The notes under the pieces are model-generated. The model saw nothing but the letters and a program-made list of their open reading frames with translations, was not told the origin of the DNA and did no database searches. DNA of 29,406 nucleotides. Origin: Cyanobacteria bacterium UBA9971 (GTDB taxonomy: Bacteria > Cyanobacteriota > Vampirovibrionia > Gastranaerophilales > UBA9971). The translations under genes were made by a program, and so were the position numbers. Each line of letters begins with the position of its first letter. Within the stretch, counting starts at the first letter, position 1. Below, one piece after another: positions 1 to 6,791 of the stretch. The stretch is from contig DNRP01000043.1 of the NCBI GenBank assembly GCA_003499955.1, positions 3,144-32,549 of the forward strand, read 5' to 3'.

Positions 1-269
1 GTATTGAGTCTTCTGGAAGGAATAAGCCCTCCGTACGCAATAGTGTCGAGAGAAGTAACTATATAATCTACTTTTTGCTGTTTTAATAAATCATCAAGCC
101 ACTCAAGAATTTTATCAACCTGCGAATAACTAACCAGTCCGCCAAGAAATTCTCTTGGTGGAGCGAAAACTTTTATATTTTTGTTTAATGAAGCTATTTG
201 CTGCGGTAAAGTATAGCTTACCGGTCGATTATCCAAAGGAATTAATGCGATTTTCACAATATCAGTCAT
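1..269 (-). CDS. DUF4127 family protein, N-terminal part (gene runs off the window edge)
   Basis: The reading frame opens at the ATG at 267-269 and stays open to base 1, giving 89 residues. The N-terminus reads MTDIVKIALIPLDNRPVSY, followed by a PPREFLGGL segment, a WLDDLL helix, and then TSLDTIAYGGLIPSRR. The pattern PLDxRP ... LGG ... SxDxxxYGGLxxSR is what I associate with the DUF4127 family, whose biochemical role is unknown. The upstream gene on the same strand ends at 272, only 2 bp before this ATG, so the two are almost certainly co-transcribed and probably translationally coupled. The C-terminal majority lies outside the window, so length and domain completeness cannot be judged. Family call moderate; gene call firm. 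Confidence 0.75.
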   Translation of the reverse strand, partial: MTDIVKIALIPLDNRPVSYTLPQQIASLNKNIKVFAPPREFLGGLVSYSQVDKILEWLDDLLKQQKVDYIVTSLDTIAYGGLIPSRRLN

Positions 270-271
270 AT

Positions 272-973
272 TTACGGAGCTTTATCAGTTTCTGGCTTCA
301 ACTCGGGCGCATGCATATTTCGTAGCATTAAAGAATCATTTTTATAATACATTTCATCCTGATAATAATTTTCTGCATCATCAGCAGGATTTGTATCGTT
401 TATCCTGTTAAATATTGCTTTTGCTTTGCTCATATCACCGCCTGTTCCAGGGATATTAGGTCCAAAATTAGGCATTGATTGATTTTTTAACGGTTCTGTA
501 ATTACAACAGCGTTAATATTTGTTTCGCTTCCGTCTATTCCCATTATTTTTGCAATTTTTAAGTCGCTAAAATCGGATTTTTTCCACACAAGGACTTCAA
601 AATAAAGAATTTTCCCGACAAGCTCTTTTTCTTGAGGAAGCGGTATTTCCAGCTCCAGAATTCCTTTATCTCCTACAATTCCTTCATAAGGTTTTACGAT
701 TGAACCTAATCTTAATTCCTGTCCATGGAATGCAGGATAACCGGCATTTTCATCCGAAGTAACAAGAGAAACACGGCTTTCCGGTTCGGCTTTGATTACA
801 AATTTTGTTTTATTGCCAATAATAAGTTTTGAAGGTTTATAAACAGCCGGAAAATTTTGATTTATAATAAATGACGACTTTTTTGTCGAACTTAACTCAA
901 ACACCTGTGCATTTACAGGCACAGAAAATGCGACTAATGTTATTAAAGCAATGCTAACGCAATTTTTTTTCAT
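272..973 (-). CDS. Secreted/periplasmic protein of unknown function, partner of the DUF4127 gene
   Basis: This 233-residue protein begins MKKNCVSIALITLVAFSVPVNA|QVF, a clear Sec signal peptide with an A-x-A type cleavage region near residue 23. The mature part is rich in beta-type segments (about residues 45-140) and could be an Ig-like or beta-sandwich fold. The last 70 residues are polar, with acidic and Asn-rich stretches and a Pro-rich tail, and look unstructured. I do not recognise a named family. An AAAGGA ribosome site lies about 8 bases before the ATG. The stop is 2 bp from the DUF4127 start, so the pair forms an operon, which suggests an envelope-linked job for both. Function is unassigned. 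Confidence 0.75.
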   Translation of the reverse strand: MKKNCVSIALITLVAFSVPVNAQVFELSSTKKSSFIINQNFPAVYKPSKLIIGNKTKFVIKAEPESRVSLVTSDENAGYPAFHGQELRLGSIVKPYEGIVGDKGILELEIPLPQEKELVGKILYFEVLVWKKSDFSDLKIAKIMGIDGSETNINAVVITEPLKNQSMPNFGPNIPGTGGDMSKAKAIFNRINDTNPADDAENYYQDEMYYKNDSLMLRNMHAPELKPETDKAP

Positions 974-1004
974 ACCGGCTATCCTTTAGATTGTTTTAAA
1001 TTAT

Positions 1005-1037
1005 ATTATACCTTTAACCTGTTTTTAAGGATATAAT
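1005..1037. promoter_or_regulatory. Divergent promoter candidates between 973 and 1087
   Basis: The 113-bp gap between the divergent genes holds two perfect TATAAT hexamers. One is on the minus strand (plus-strand ATTATA at 1005-1010), facing the secreted protein gene. The other is on the plus strand at 1032-1037, facing the membrane protein. Neither has a good TTGACA at 17 bp, so the -35 boxes are weak or absent. In DNA this AT-rich a chance match is possible, but position and orientation fit both genes. Confidence 0.4.
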
Positions 1038-1086
1038 TTATGAATAGTTTGATAAAAAATTATAGCTAACTAAAAAAGGAATATTT

Positions 1087-2046
1087 ATGGGCAAGCCTAA
1101 ATCAGGAACAAATATATTTGCAATAATTTTCAAAAGTTTAATGATTTACATCCAAAATTTTCTGCCGTTATCAAGGATAATGCTTTTTCCGGTTTTTGGT
1201 CAAATTATAGGAATATTTTTAATCTTTTATCCTAATTATCTTTACACAGAAAAATATTTAGCAAAATTATCAGGCGAAAATCTTGAACAGAATCTCGTTT
1301 TCATTCTTTTAGGCTTAATATTAATGGTGATTCCCGGTTTTGCTGTTTTTTTAAAAGCTTTCTGGGATTATATGATTGCAATGGTATCTTTAAACCCTAT
1401 AGTTTCTGATATAGAAAAAAAAGGAAGTTTTGGCGATTTTAAAGTTTATAATAACTCCGTAAAATTAAAAACGAATAATTATGTAATTTTGCTTTTATTA
1501 ATGACACTTTTCTGGCTGGGAATTTTGATTTTTCCGTTTTTATCTTTTTTCTTAGGCTTCTTTATTAATTCGGTTTTAATAACCCCGATTTTTCTTTTAA
1601 TGATATTCATTTCAATAATATTTTCTATTATTTTGTCTGTAAATCTCAGTCTTATTTTTCAAGTATTTGCTTTTGAGTCAATATCACCTGTTGAAGTAAT
1701 CAAAAAAAGCTGGAACTTAATGAAAGGCAATTTTTGGCGGACAACATTTATGGGAATTGTTTTATTAATTGTGACTTCTGCACTTATTCCCGGTATAATT
1801 ACAGCTATATTAGACAAATCACCTTTAATGACTCATTTAATAACTTCTTTTGAGGCTTATGTAAATTTATTTGCCAAAAATCAGACATTTATAGAATTTT
1901 TAGCAAATTATAAAATGACACCATTTGGATTGTCAGTTACTTTAGCTGTTTCAACAGTAGGAACAATAATAACAGCAATGATGCTTCCATTGGGAAGCGC
2001 ATGTTTTACCTTACTGTATTTTGATATTTTGGGTAGAAAAAGATGA
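1087..2046 (+). CDS. Multi-pass integral membrane protein of unknown function
   Basis: The 319-residue protein has about six hydrophobic segments (roughly residues 28-50, 70-100, 130-155, 160-195, 218-240 and 280-310). The motif FESISPVEVIKKSWNLMKGN followed by FWRTTFMGI resembles the repeated 'ISPxEAIKRSWxLxKGNFW' signature of the YciC/glycerophosphodiester-phosphodiesterase membrane-domain group of proteins. That resemblance gives no reaction. An AAAAAAGGA ribosome site lies 6-8 bases before the ATG. The downstream zinc-knuckle gene begins 22 bp after the stop and may be co-transcribed. It is likely an inner-membrane protein; no catalytic residues can be named. Confidence 0.7.
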   Translation: MGKPKSGTNIFAIIFKSLMIYIQNFLPLSRIMLFPVFGQIIGIFLIFYPNYLYTEKYLAKLSGENLEQNLVFILLGLILMVIPGFAVFLKAFWDYMIAMVSLNPIVSDIEKKGSFGDFKVYNNSVKLKTNNYVILLLLMTLFWLGILIFPFLSFFLGFFINSVLITPIFLLMIFISIIFSIILSVNLSLIFQVFAFESISPVEVIKKSWNLMKGNFWRTTFMGIVLLIVTSALIPGIITAILDKSPLMTHLITSFEAYVNLFAKNQTFIEFLANYKMTPFGLSVTLAVSTVGTIITAMMLPLGSACFTLLYFDILGRKR

Positions 2047-2068
2047 AAGCCGTTAAAAATTAGAGATC

Positions 2069-2305
2069 ATGCAAATGTTTATATGTAAAAAATGTCAAAC
2101 AATCGATAATTACGGCTTGGTGTTCAATCCAAATTATAAGGGCGCAGGCATTTTCACAAAATCTCTTAACGAGCATGATGAAATTGTTTTTAATGTTGAC
2201 GGATATGAATTTATACCTGATTTAGGGTTTATGAATGCTCATGCGGTCTGTCAGTATTGCGGAGAAATTAAGTGCTGGGAGTATCATTTCCCTAAATTCC
2301 ATTAA
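2069..2305 (+). CDS. Small CxxC/CxxC zinc-knuckle protein
   Basis: This is a 78-residue protein with Cys pairs C6-x2-C9 near the N-terminus and C61-x2-C64 near the C-terminus, plus C69. The arrangement of two CxxC knuckles enclosing about 50 residues suggests a single zinc-ribbon-like site. No further family is recognised. The start could be ATG 2069 or ATG 2075 (MFICKK); neither has a strong ribosome site. It follows the membrane protein gene by 22 bp on the same strand. A palindromic repeat begins on the very next base after its TAA. Calling it real rests on the paired cysteines and the tight packing. Confidence 0.6.
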   Translation: MQMFICKKCQTIDNYGLVFNPNYKGAGIFTKSLNEHDEIVFNVDGYEFIPDLGFMNAHAVCQYCGEIKCWEYHFPKFH

Positions 2306-2349
2306 TGTCATTGCGAGGAGGAGCTAAAGCTCCGACGTGGCAATCTATT
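2306..2349. repeat. TGTCATTGCGAG-family palindromic repeat, copy 1
   Basis: This is a 44-bp element beginning TGTCATTGCGAGGAG and ending ACGTGGCAATCTATT, with an internal GAGCT/AGCTC hairpin. It fills the space between two convergent genes: it begins one base after the TAA of the zinc-knuckle gene and ends 4 bp before the rocD stop. Related copies lie at 13613, 18459, 20843, 21868, 23402 and 26740. The folded RNA could serve as a shared terminator, but there is no clear U-run. Confidence 0.85.
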
Positions 2350-2353
2350 CAAC

Positions 2354-3553
2354 TTATGAAAGGACTTTTTGGAATTTTTCAAAAGCCCAATCAATCTGGT
2401 CTTTAGTTATTATTAAAGGAGGAGCAATCCTTATTACGTAAGTATGTGTGTCTTTGCAAAGCACGCCTTCTTTTTGCAGTGCTTCACAATAGGATCTTGC
2501 AGGTTCGTCAAGTTCTATTGCAATGAACAAACCCTTACCCCTGACTTCTTTTATATGAGGATTATCAATAGTTTTTAGCTTATCAAGAAAATATTTCCCG
2601 AGTTCGGCGGAATTTTGAATTAAATTTTCTTCTTTTAATACTTTTAAAGCTGCTCTTGCTACGGCACATCCGAGGGGATTTCCGCCAAAAGTGCTGCCAT
2701 GTGATCCCGGAGTTAACACATCCATCACAGAATTGTCTGCAAGTACCGCAGAAACAGGATAAAATCCTCCTGAAATAGCTTTGCCCACAATTATTACATC
2801 AGGAGTCACATCTTCGTGTTGATGAGCAAATAATTTTCCTGTTCGTCCAAATCCTGTCTGAATCTCGTCAAACATAAGAAGAACATTGTTTTCTTTACAG
2901 ATTTTTTCAGCTTCTTTAAGGTATCCTTCAGGCGGAATAATTATACCTGCCTCTCCTTGAACCGGCTCAAGAAGAAATGCGCATGTGTTCGGGGTAATTG
3001 CTTTTCTTAATGCTTCTGCGTCACCGTAAGGGATTATTTTGAAACCTGATGTGAATGGGCCGAATCCTTCTTTGTACGCAGGTTCGCTGGAAAAGCTCGT
3101 AATAGTGGTTGTTCTTCCATGAAAATTATTTTCGCAAACTATTATTTCCGCGTGATATTTTTCTATGCCTTTAACTTGATATGCCCATCTTCTCGCAAGT
3201 TTTACTGCCGTTTCAACAGCTTCTGCACCTGTATTCATCGGAAGTACCGCTTCTTTTCCCGTAAGCTCCGACAATTCTTTAAGAAAAAGAGATAATATTT
3301 GATTTCTAAAAGCTCTTGAGGTTATTGTTAATTTTTGAGCTTGTTCAACCATTGCTTCAAAGATTTTTGGATGGCAATGTCCTGTATTTAGGCAGGAAAA
3401 AGCACTTAAGCAATCGAGATATTTGTTTCCGTTTATATCAAAAACCCATACACCTTCGCCTTTTTCTATAATGATATCAAGGGGGCTGTATGTTTTTGCG
3501 CCATATTGGTTCTCTAGTTCTATATAATCCTGTGCTGAAAGTGTTTTAATCAT
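2354..3553 (-). CDS. rocD: Ornithine aminotransferase (ornithine--oxo-acid transaminase)
   Basis: This is a 399-residue class-III PLP aminotransferase that transfers the delta-amino group of ornithine to 2-oxoglutarate, giving glutamate semialdehyde. It links arginine/ornithine to proline and glutamate. The N-terminus (YGAKTYSPLDIIIEKGEGVW, then VFDINGNKYLDCLSAFS) matches ornithine aminotransferases better than acetylornithine or GABA enzymes. The PLP features are present: the NTGAEAVETAVKLARRW cofactor loop, LMFDEIQTGFGRTGK with the Asp that contacts the ring nitrogen, and VGKAISGGFYPVSA with the Schiff-base Lys near residue 258. Length is normal. It lies 25 bp downstream of a 66-residue ORF with a strong ribosome site, so the two probably share a transcript. 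A related acetylornithine aminotransferase is the main alternative. Confidence 0.88.
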   Translation of the reverse strand: MIKTLSAQDYIELENQYGAKTYSPLDIIIEKGEGVWVFDINGNKYLDCLSAFSCLNTGHCHPKIFEAMVEQAQKLTITSRAFRNQILSLFLKELSELTGKEAVLPMNTGAEAVETAVKLARRWAYQVKGIEKYHAEIIVCENNFHGRTTTITSFSSEPAYKEGFGPFTSGFKIIPYGDAEALRKAITPNTCAFLLEPVQGEAGIIIPPEGYLKEAEKICKENNVLLMFDEIQTGFGRTGKLFAHQHEDVTPDVIIVGKAISGGFYPVSAVLADNSVMDVLTPGSHGSTFGGNPLGCAVARAALKVLKEENLIQNSAELGKYFLDKLKTIDNPHIKEVRGKGLFIAIELDEPARSYCEALQKEGVLCKDTHTYVIRIAPPLIITKDQIDWAFEKFQKVLS

Positions 3554-3578
3554 TATGAAATCCTCGCAATAATAAGAC

Positions 3579-3779
3579 TTAATTTTCGTCTATAACAGAT
3601 ATCTCTAAATCGCCATATATATTAACATGACCGGTTGTTTCTTCAATAATATATTTAGTCTCTTTATTTTTAGCAAGTTCAGCTTCTATTATTTCGCACA
3701 CTTCGGCATAATCACTATATTCACCTAATAATTTTCTCCGATCAAAGCCCGTTTCAGTTTTAATATAAACTTGATACAT
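3579..3779 (-). CDS. Small hypothetical protein upstream of rocD
   Basis: This is a 66-residue, moderately acidic, soluble protein (MYQVYIKTETGFDRRKLLGE...) without Cys pairs, membrane segments or a signal peptide. It has a very good ribosome site (AAAAAGGAGAAAAT just before the ATG). It ends 25 bp before rocD on the same strand, which supports translation and an operon. The alternating beta-type N-terminus (VYIKTE) and central helix suggest a small alpha/beta fold. I do not recognise the family. Confidence 0.6.
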   Translation of the reverse strand: MYQVYIKTETGFDRRKLLGEYSDYAEVCEIIEAELAKNKETKYIIEETTGHVNIYGDLEISVIDEN

Positions 3780-3817
3780 ATTTTCTCCTTTTTATTACTT
3801 GTAATATTATCATATTA

Positions 3818-3854
3818 TAAAAAACTAAAAAACCTGCCTTCAAATGAAGCAGGT
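3818..3854 (-). terminator. Rho-independent terminator downstream of tRNA-Asp
   Basis: Bases 3832-3854 fold as ACCTG(C)CTTC / GAAGCAGGT with an AAAT loop and one bulged base. Read on the minus strand, the stem is followed by TTTTTTAGTTTTTT. It lies 15 bp past the 3' end of the tRNA, so it most likely ends that transcript. Confidence 0.75.
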
Positions 3855-3868
3855 AATTAAAAAAGAAA

Positions 3869-3943
3869 CGGGGTGGACGGGGCTCGAACCCGCGACCCCC
3901 TGCGTGACAGGCAGGTACTCTAACCAAACTGAGCTACCACCCC
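3869..3943 (-). tRNA. tRNA-Asp (anticodon GUC)
   Basis: The minus strand gives a full 75-nt cloverleaf. The acceptor stem is GGGGTGG/CCACCCC with a G discriminator, and the D arm is GCTC...GAGT. The anticodon stem CCTGC/GCAGG closes the loop CTGTCAC (anticodon GTC). The T arm is GCGGG-TTCGAGC-CCCGT. The 3' CCA is not encoded (TTT follows the discriminator) and must be added by the CCA enzyme. It appears to be a single-gene transcript with its own terminator. aspS, which charges it, lies about 10 kb away in this window. Confidence 0.96.
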
Positions 3944-4014
3944 TCGTTTGTTAATCAATTATAAAATACATATTTTTTATTATCAAGCAAATATTTATTT
4001 TTTCAATTTTTTAC

Positions 4015-4049
4015 AACAAAACCTCTATTTATTTAATAGAGGTTTTGTT
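4015..4049 (-). terminator. Strong hairpin terminator after the EF-hand gene
   Basis: A perfect 15-bp stem (4015-4029 with 4035-4049, loop TATTT) lies 22 bp past the stop of the minus-strand EF-hand gene. On that strand it is preceded by an A-run and followed by GTAAAAAATTG, so the U-run is inside the stem (TTTTG), not after it. It probably insulates the tRNA from the upstream gene. Confidence 0.7.
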
Positions 4050-4070
4050 AATTTATAACTGATAATTATA

Positions 4071-4655
4071 TTAAACTGATCCTGGTTTATTTTTCCAGTT
4101 GTTTTCAAAATCACTTACGGCTGTCTTATAATAAAGGTTATCCTCTTTATTTGACAATGATTTTATATTCTTTAAATTTTCATAAAATAAATTCGGAGTT
4201 TTATTTTGTCCTATCATTTGTTTACAACTCTTATCTGTCCAAATTCCAGATGAACCTTGTGTAAATGTAGCTCTTAGCGCCGCATCTTCATCATGATCAA
4301 GTATTCCATCCTTATTGGCATCATATAATGACCACATTTTTTTTGCTGATGCTTCACCCCAGGCAAGACTTTGATGAAGTGCCGTATAACCATGCACCGG
4401 TTCTTTTTTAGGTTCAATTTTAACAGTTGTTTCATCAACAGTTACAGGTTTTTTATGAGATGTATTTCTTTTTAATAAGTGATTTAAGTTTGAACCAAAG
4501 AAACTCATTAAAGAATTCAAATTAAAAGAAGATTGTTGATTTCCGAAATTTGAAAAAACAGAAGATTGCTGAGAAAAATTCATTACAGATTGAGAAAAAC
4601 CATAATTTTGATTAATATACATGTTGTTAAAATTTTGATTGTAAATACCCAACAT
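4071..4655 (-). CDS. Single EF-hand protein with Asn/Gln/Ser-rich N-terminus
   Basis: The 194-residue protein has three zones. Residues 1-60 are low-complexity and rich in Asn, Gln, Ser and Phe (MLGIYNQNFNNMYINQNYGF). A short basic Lys/Thr/Pro linker follows. A helical C-terminal domain then carries one canonical EF-hand loop, DANKDGILDHDE, with D-N-D-x-D-E at positions 1, 3, 5, 9 and 12, so calcium binding is likely. There is no classical signal peptide or membrane segment. The ribosome site is strong (GAGGAGGAG about 8 bases before the ATG), suggesting good expression. It stands alone with its own terminator. The Asn/Gln-rich start resembles the protein at 25260. Function unknown; a surface or secreted calcium-responsive protein is one reading. 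Confidence 0.75.
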   Translation of the reverse strand: MLGIYNQNFNNMYINQNYGFSQSVMNFSQQSSVFSNFGNQQSSFNLNSLMSFFGSNLNHLLKRNTSHKKPVTVDETTVKIEPKKEPVHGYTALHQSLAWGEASAKKMWSLYDANKDGILDHDEDAALRATFTQGSSGIWTDKSCKQMIGQNKTPNLFYENLKNIKSLSNKEDNLYYKTAVSDFENNWKNKPGSV

Positions 4656-4768
4656 TTTAGACTCCTCCTCAAATATATAAAATTATTTTAAAAACCCCAA
4701 ATCAATAATTATGCTCTATCTATATAAAAACAATTTTCGATGAGCAAATATTAAAATGTTAAAAACTT

Positions 4769-6127
4769 TTAATATTTTGTAATATTATCAATTAAAAGTT
4801 TTATTTCATCAGCTTTTTGCTGATTTCCCAATTCCTCAAATAATTTAAGAGCGGAATTATAGTTTTTTAGGGCTTCTTTCTTTTCAAAAAACTGTAAATA
4901 TAAATTGCCGTAATAATTATAAGTCTTTGCACTGTTCTCTTTAAAGTTGCAGCCCTGATTTATTTCCATTGATTTATCGAGAGCTTCCTTTGCTTTATTA
5001 AAATCTTCCATTAATACATACAAATCGCCGAGCTCGCAGAAACATTTGCCTTTGCGCTCTATATCATTTGTTTTTTCTGCAATTTCAAGAGATTGCCTGT
5101 ATTTTACTTCTGCAACGTCAAATTCTTTCTTTCTTTTAAACAAATTTGCAAATTCATAATGATTTTCCGCAAGCCCGCTAAGATTTTCCATTTTTTTGTT
5201 TATTTCAAAAGATTTGTTTAATAACTCTTCCGCGTTTTTAAATTCATTGTTAATGATGTAAACAGAAGCCAATCCGCAAAAATCATCAGCAATTCCGACT
5301 TTTTTTTCGAGTTTTTCATCAATTTCAAGGGATTGTTTGAAAAATTTTTCCGCTTCAGAAAGATCTCCTCGTGTTTTGTAAATTTCTGCCAGCACACTAT
5401 AGGAATTAGCTTCATTTTCTATGATTTTATGTTGGATGCTTATAGAGATTGCTTTCTGACAAAGGTCAATCGCTGCTTCTATATTTCCCCACTTGTGATT
5501 AACAGAAGCCAGACTTGTGTAAATTGAAGAAATAGCTTCATTATTTTTTAAAATTTCACTTGTTTTCAAAGCATTTCTAAATAATTCTTCTGCTTTTCCA
5601 AGCTTACCCCAAAAAAGATTTATACTTCCGAGATTTGAAAAAATAATAGGCAAGCTGTCAAACAGTTCGAGGTGCTTGCTTATGGTCATAGCCTTGTTAA
5701 ACATTTCTTCTGCGGTTTCAAGTTTTCCCTGAATATAATAAATATTGCCAAGATTAATACAAATTCCCGCGACACCTTCCATTTTTCCGGAATTTTCATC
5801 TATTTCGAGCGATTGTTTGTACATTTTTTCGGCTTCTGCCATATCGCCCCAGTTTGAATAAAGAACACCAAGATTGCAATAAATATTAGATAAGCCTTCC
5901 TGACGGTTTAATTTTTTGTTAATTTCAAGCGAATTTAAATATTCAGCTTCGGCTTTTTTAAGTTCGCCCTGAATAGAATAAATTATGCCGAGATTGCAGT
6001 AAATTCGCGCTTTTTGTTCTTCAGATACTGATTTTGTTTTTATAATTTTTCTGTATAATATTTCAGCCTCAAACAATTGCCCGCTGACAAAGAATAATTC
6101 GGCTTCTTGAATTTGATTTTTTTTCAT
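4769..6127 (-). CDS. Tetratricopeptide repeat protein (ten 40-residue TPRs)
   Basis: From the ATG at 6125-6127 (MKKNQIQEAELFF) the protein is 452 residues. It is a solenoid of ten TPRs at 40-residue spacing, after a half-repeat at the N-terminus. Each reads like IYCNLGxxYxxxGxxxxAExxYxxSLEI. The 40-residue period, with a longer helix B, is the TPR_12/kinesin-light-chain style rather than the 34-residue canonical form. There is no signal peptide, enzyme domain or membrane segment, so it is a pure protein-interaction scaffold, probably cytoplasmic. The frame extends to a TTG at 6184, but a TATAAT-like box (minus strand, 6165-6170) lies inside that extension, so I prefer the ATG. It is divergent from the flavin reductase gene. 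Confidence 0.85.
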   Translation of the reverse strand: MKKNQIQEAELFFVSGQLFEAEILYRKIIKTKSVSEEQKARIYCNLGIIYSIQGELKKAEAEYLNSLEINKKLNRQEGLSNIYCNLGVLYSNWGDMAEAEKMYKQSLEIDENSGKMEGVAGICINLGNIYYIQGKLETAEEMFNKAMTISKHLELFDSLPIIFSNLGSINLFWGKLGKAEELFRNALKTSEILKNNEAISSIYTSLASVNHKWGNIEAAIDLCQKAISISIQHKIIENEANSYSVLAEIYKTRGDLSEAEKFFKQSLEIDEKLEKKVGIADDFCGLASVYIINNEFKNAEELLNKSFEINKKMENLSGLAENHYEFANLFKRKKEFDVAEVKYRQSLEIAEKTNDIERKGKCFCELGDLYVLMEDFNKAKEALDKSMEINQGCNFKENSAKTYNYYGNLYLQFFEKKEALKNYNSALKLFEELGNQQKADEIKLLIDNITKY

Positions 6128-6198
6128 AGGATTTAATTGAACCCGTTTTGATGTTATAAAATTGATTATACCTGAATTTAACAATAAGGAGATAAAAC

Positions 6199-6705
6199 AT
6201 GAAAGAAGTTAATTATATTGATGTTTCGGAAAAAATCCAGAAACAATTGCCTCAAGGAGCTTTTTTGACAGTTAAAGACAATAACAAAAATATTAACACA
6301 ATGACAATTGCTTGGGGAAATCTCGGTTTTATGTGGAATAAACCTGTATTTACCGTAATGGTAAGATATTCCCGCCATACTTATAAATTAATTGAGAATG
6401 CGGAAGATTTTACGGTAAGTTTCCCGACTAAAAACCAACTTAAAGAAGAATTAAACTTTTGTGGTTCAAAATCAGGAAGAAATTTAGACAAATTTAAAAA
6501 ATTAAATCTTAAAATTCAAGAAGGCAAAAAAGTCAATTCGCCAATTATAACTGATTGTGATGTTCATCTTGAATGCAAAATCATTTATAAACAGGCACTC
6601 GAAAATTCGGGAATGAACGAATTTGTTAAAAATATTTACGGAGAAGAAAAAGATTACCACGTTCTTTATTACGGAGAAATTCTTTCCTGCCTTGTAAGTG
6701 AATAA
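6199..6705 (+). CDS. Flavin reductase-like FMN-binding protein
   Basis: This is a 168-residue protein of the flavin-reductase-like (split-barrel FMN-binding) family. The segment GAFLTVKD, NTMTIAWGNLGFMWNKP, then VMVRYSRHTYKLIENAEDFT and VSFPTKN follows the usual order of that fold: the hydrophobic FMN site, the 'P-x-x-x-V-x-V-R-x-S-R-x-T' core, then 'F-x-V-x-x-P'. Such proteins bind FMN and often reduce free flavin or act as small NAD(P)H oxidoreductases; substrate cannot be told. There is an AAGGAGAT ribosome site 5-6 bases before the ATG. It is monocistronic, ending at a bidirectional terminator. Confidence 0.8.
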   Translation: MKEVNYIDVSEKIQKQLPQGAFLTVKDNNKNINTMTIAWGNLGFMWNKPVFTVMVRYSRHTYKLIENAEDFTVSFPTKNQLKEELNFCGSKSGRNLDKFKKLNLKIQEGKKVNSPIITDCDVHLECKIIYKQALENSGMNEFVKNIYGEEKDYHVLYYGEILSCLVSE

Positions 6706-6742
6706 ATATTAAGATCAATTCAATATAAAAACTATGAAAAAT

Positions 6743-6775
6743 AAAAACATCTGACTTTTTTAGTCAGATGTTTTT
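6743..6775. terminator. Bidirectional terminator between convergent genes
   Basis: A 13-bp perfect stem, AAAAACATCTGAC (6743-6755) with GTCAGATGTTTTT (6763-6775), encloses a T-rich loop. A and T runs flank the GC-bearing core on both sides, so it can act on both strands. It serves the flavin-reductase gene (plus) and the phosphorylase gene (minus). Confidence 0.88.
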
Positions 6776-6791
6776 AATATAAAGTTAAAAA

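Noticed and set aside
3869..3943. The tRNA gene as a phage attachment site or island boundary
   Set aside because: There is no integrase, no direct repeat of the tRNA 3' end and no change in gene content nearby.
5218..5857. Several 60-65 codon frames on both strands within the TPR gene
   Set aside because: They lie wholly within the repeat-encoding gene, have biased composition and no start signals.
6128..6184. N-terminal extension of the TPR protein from a TTG
   Set aside because: The extension contains a TATAAT-like box and no ribosome site; the ATG at 6127 begins right at the first TPR-like helix.
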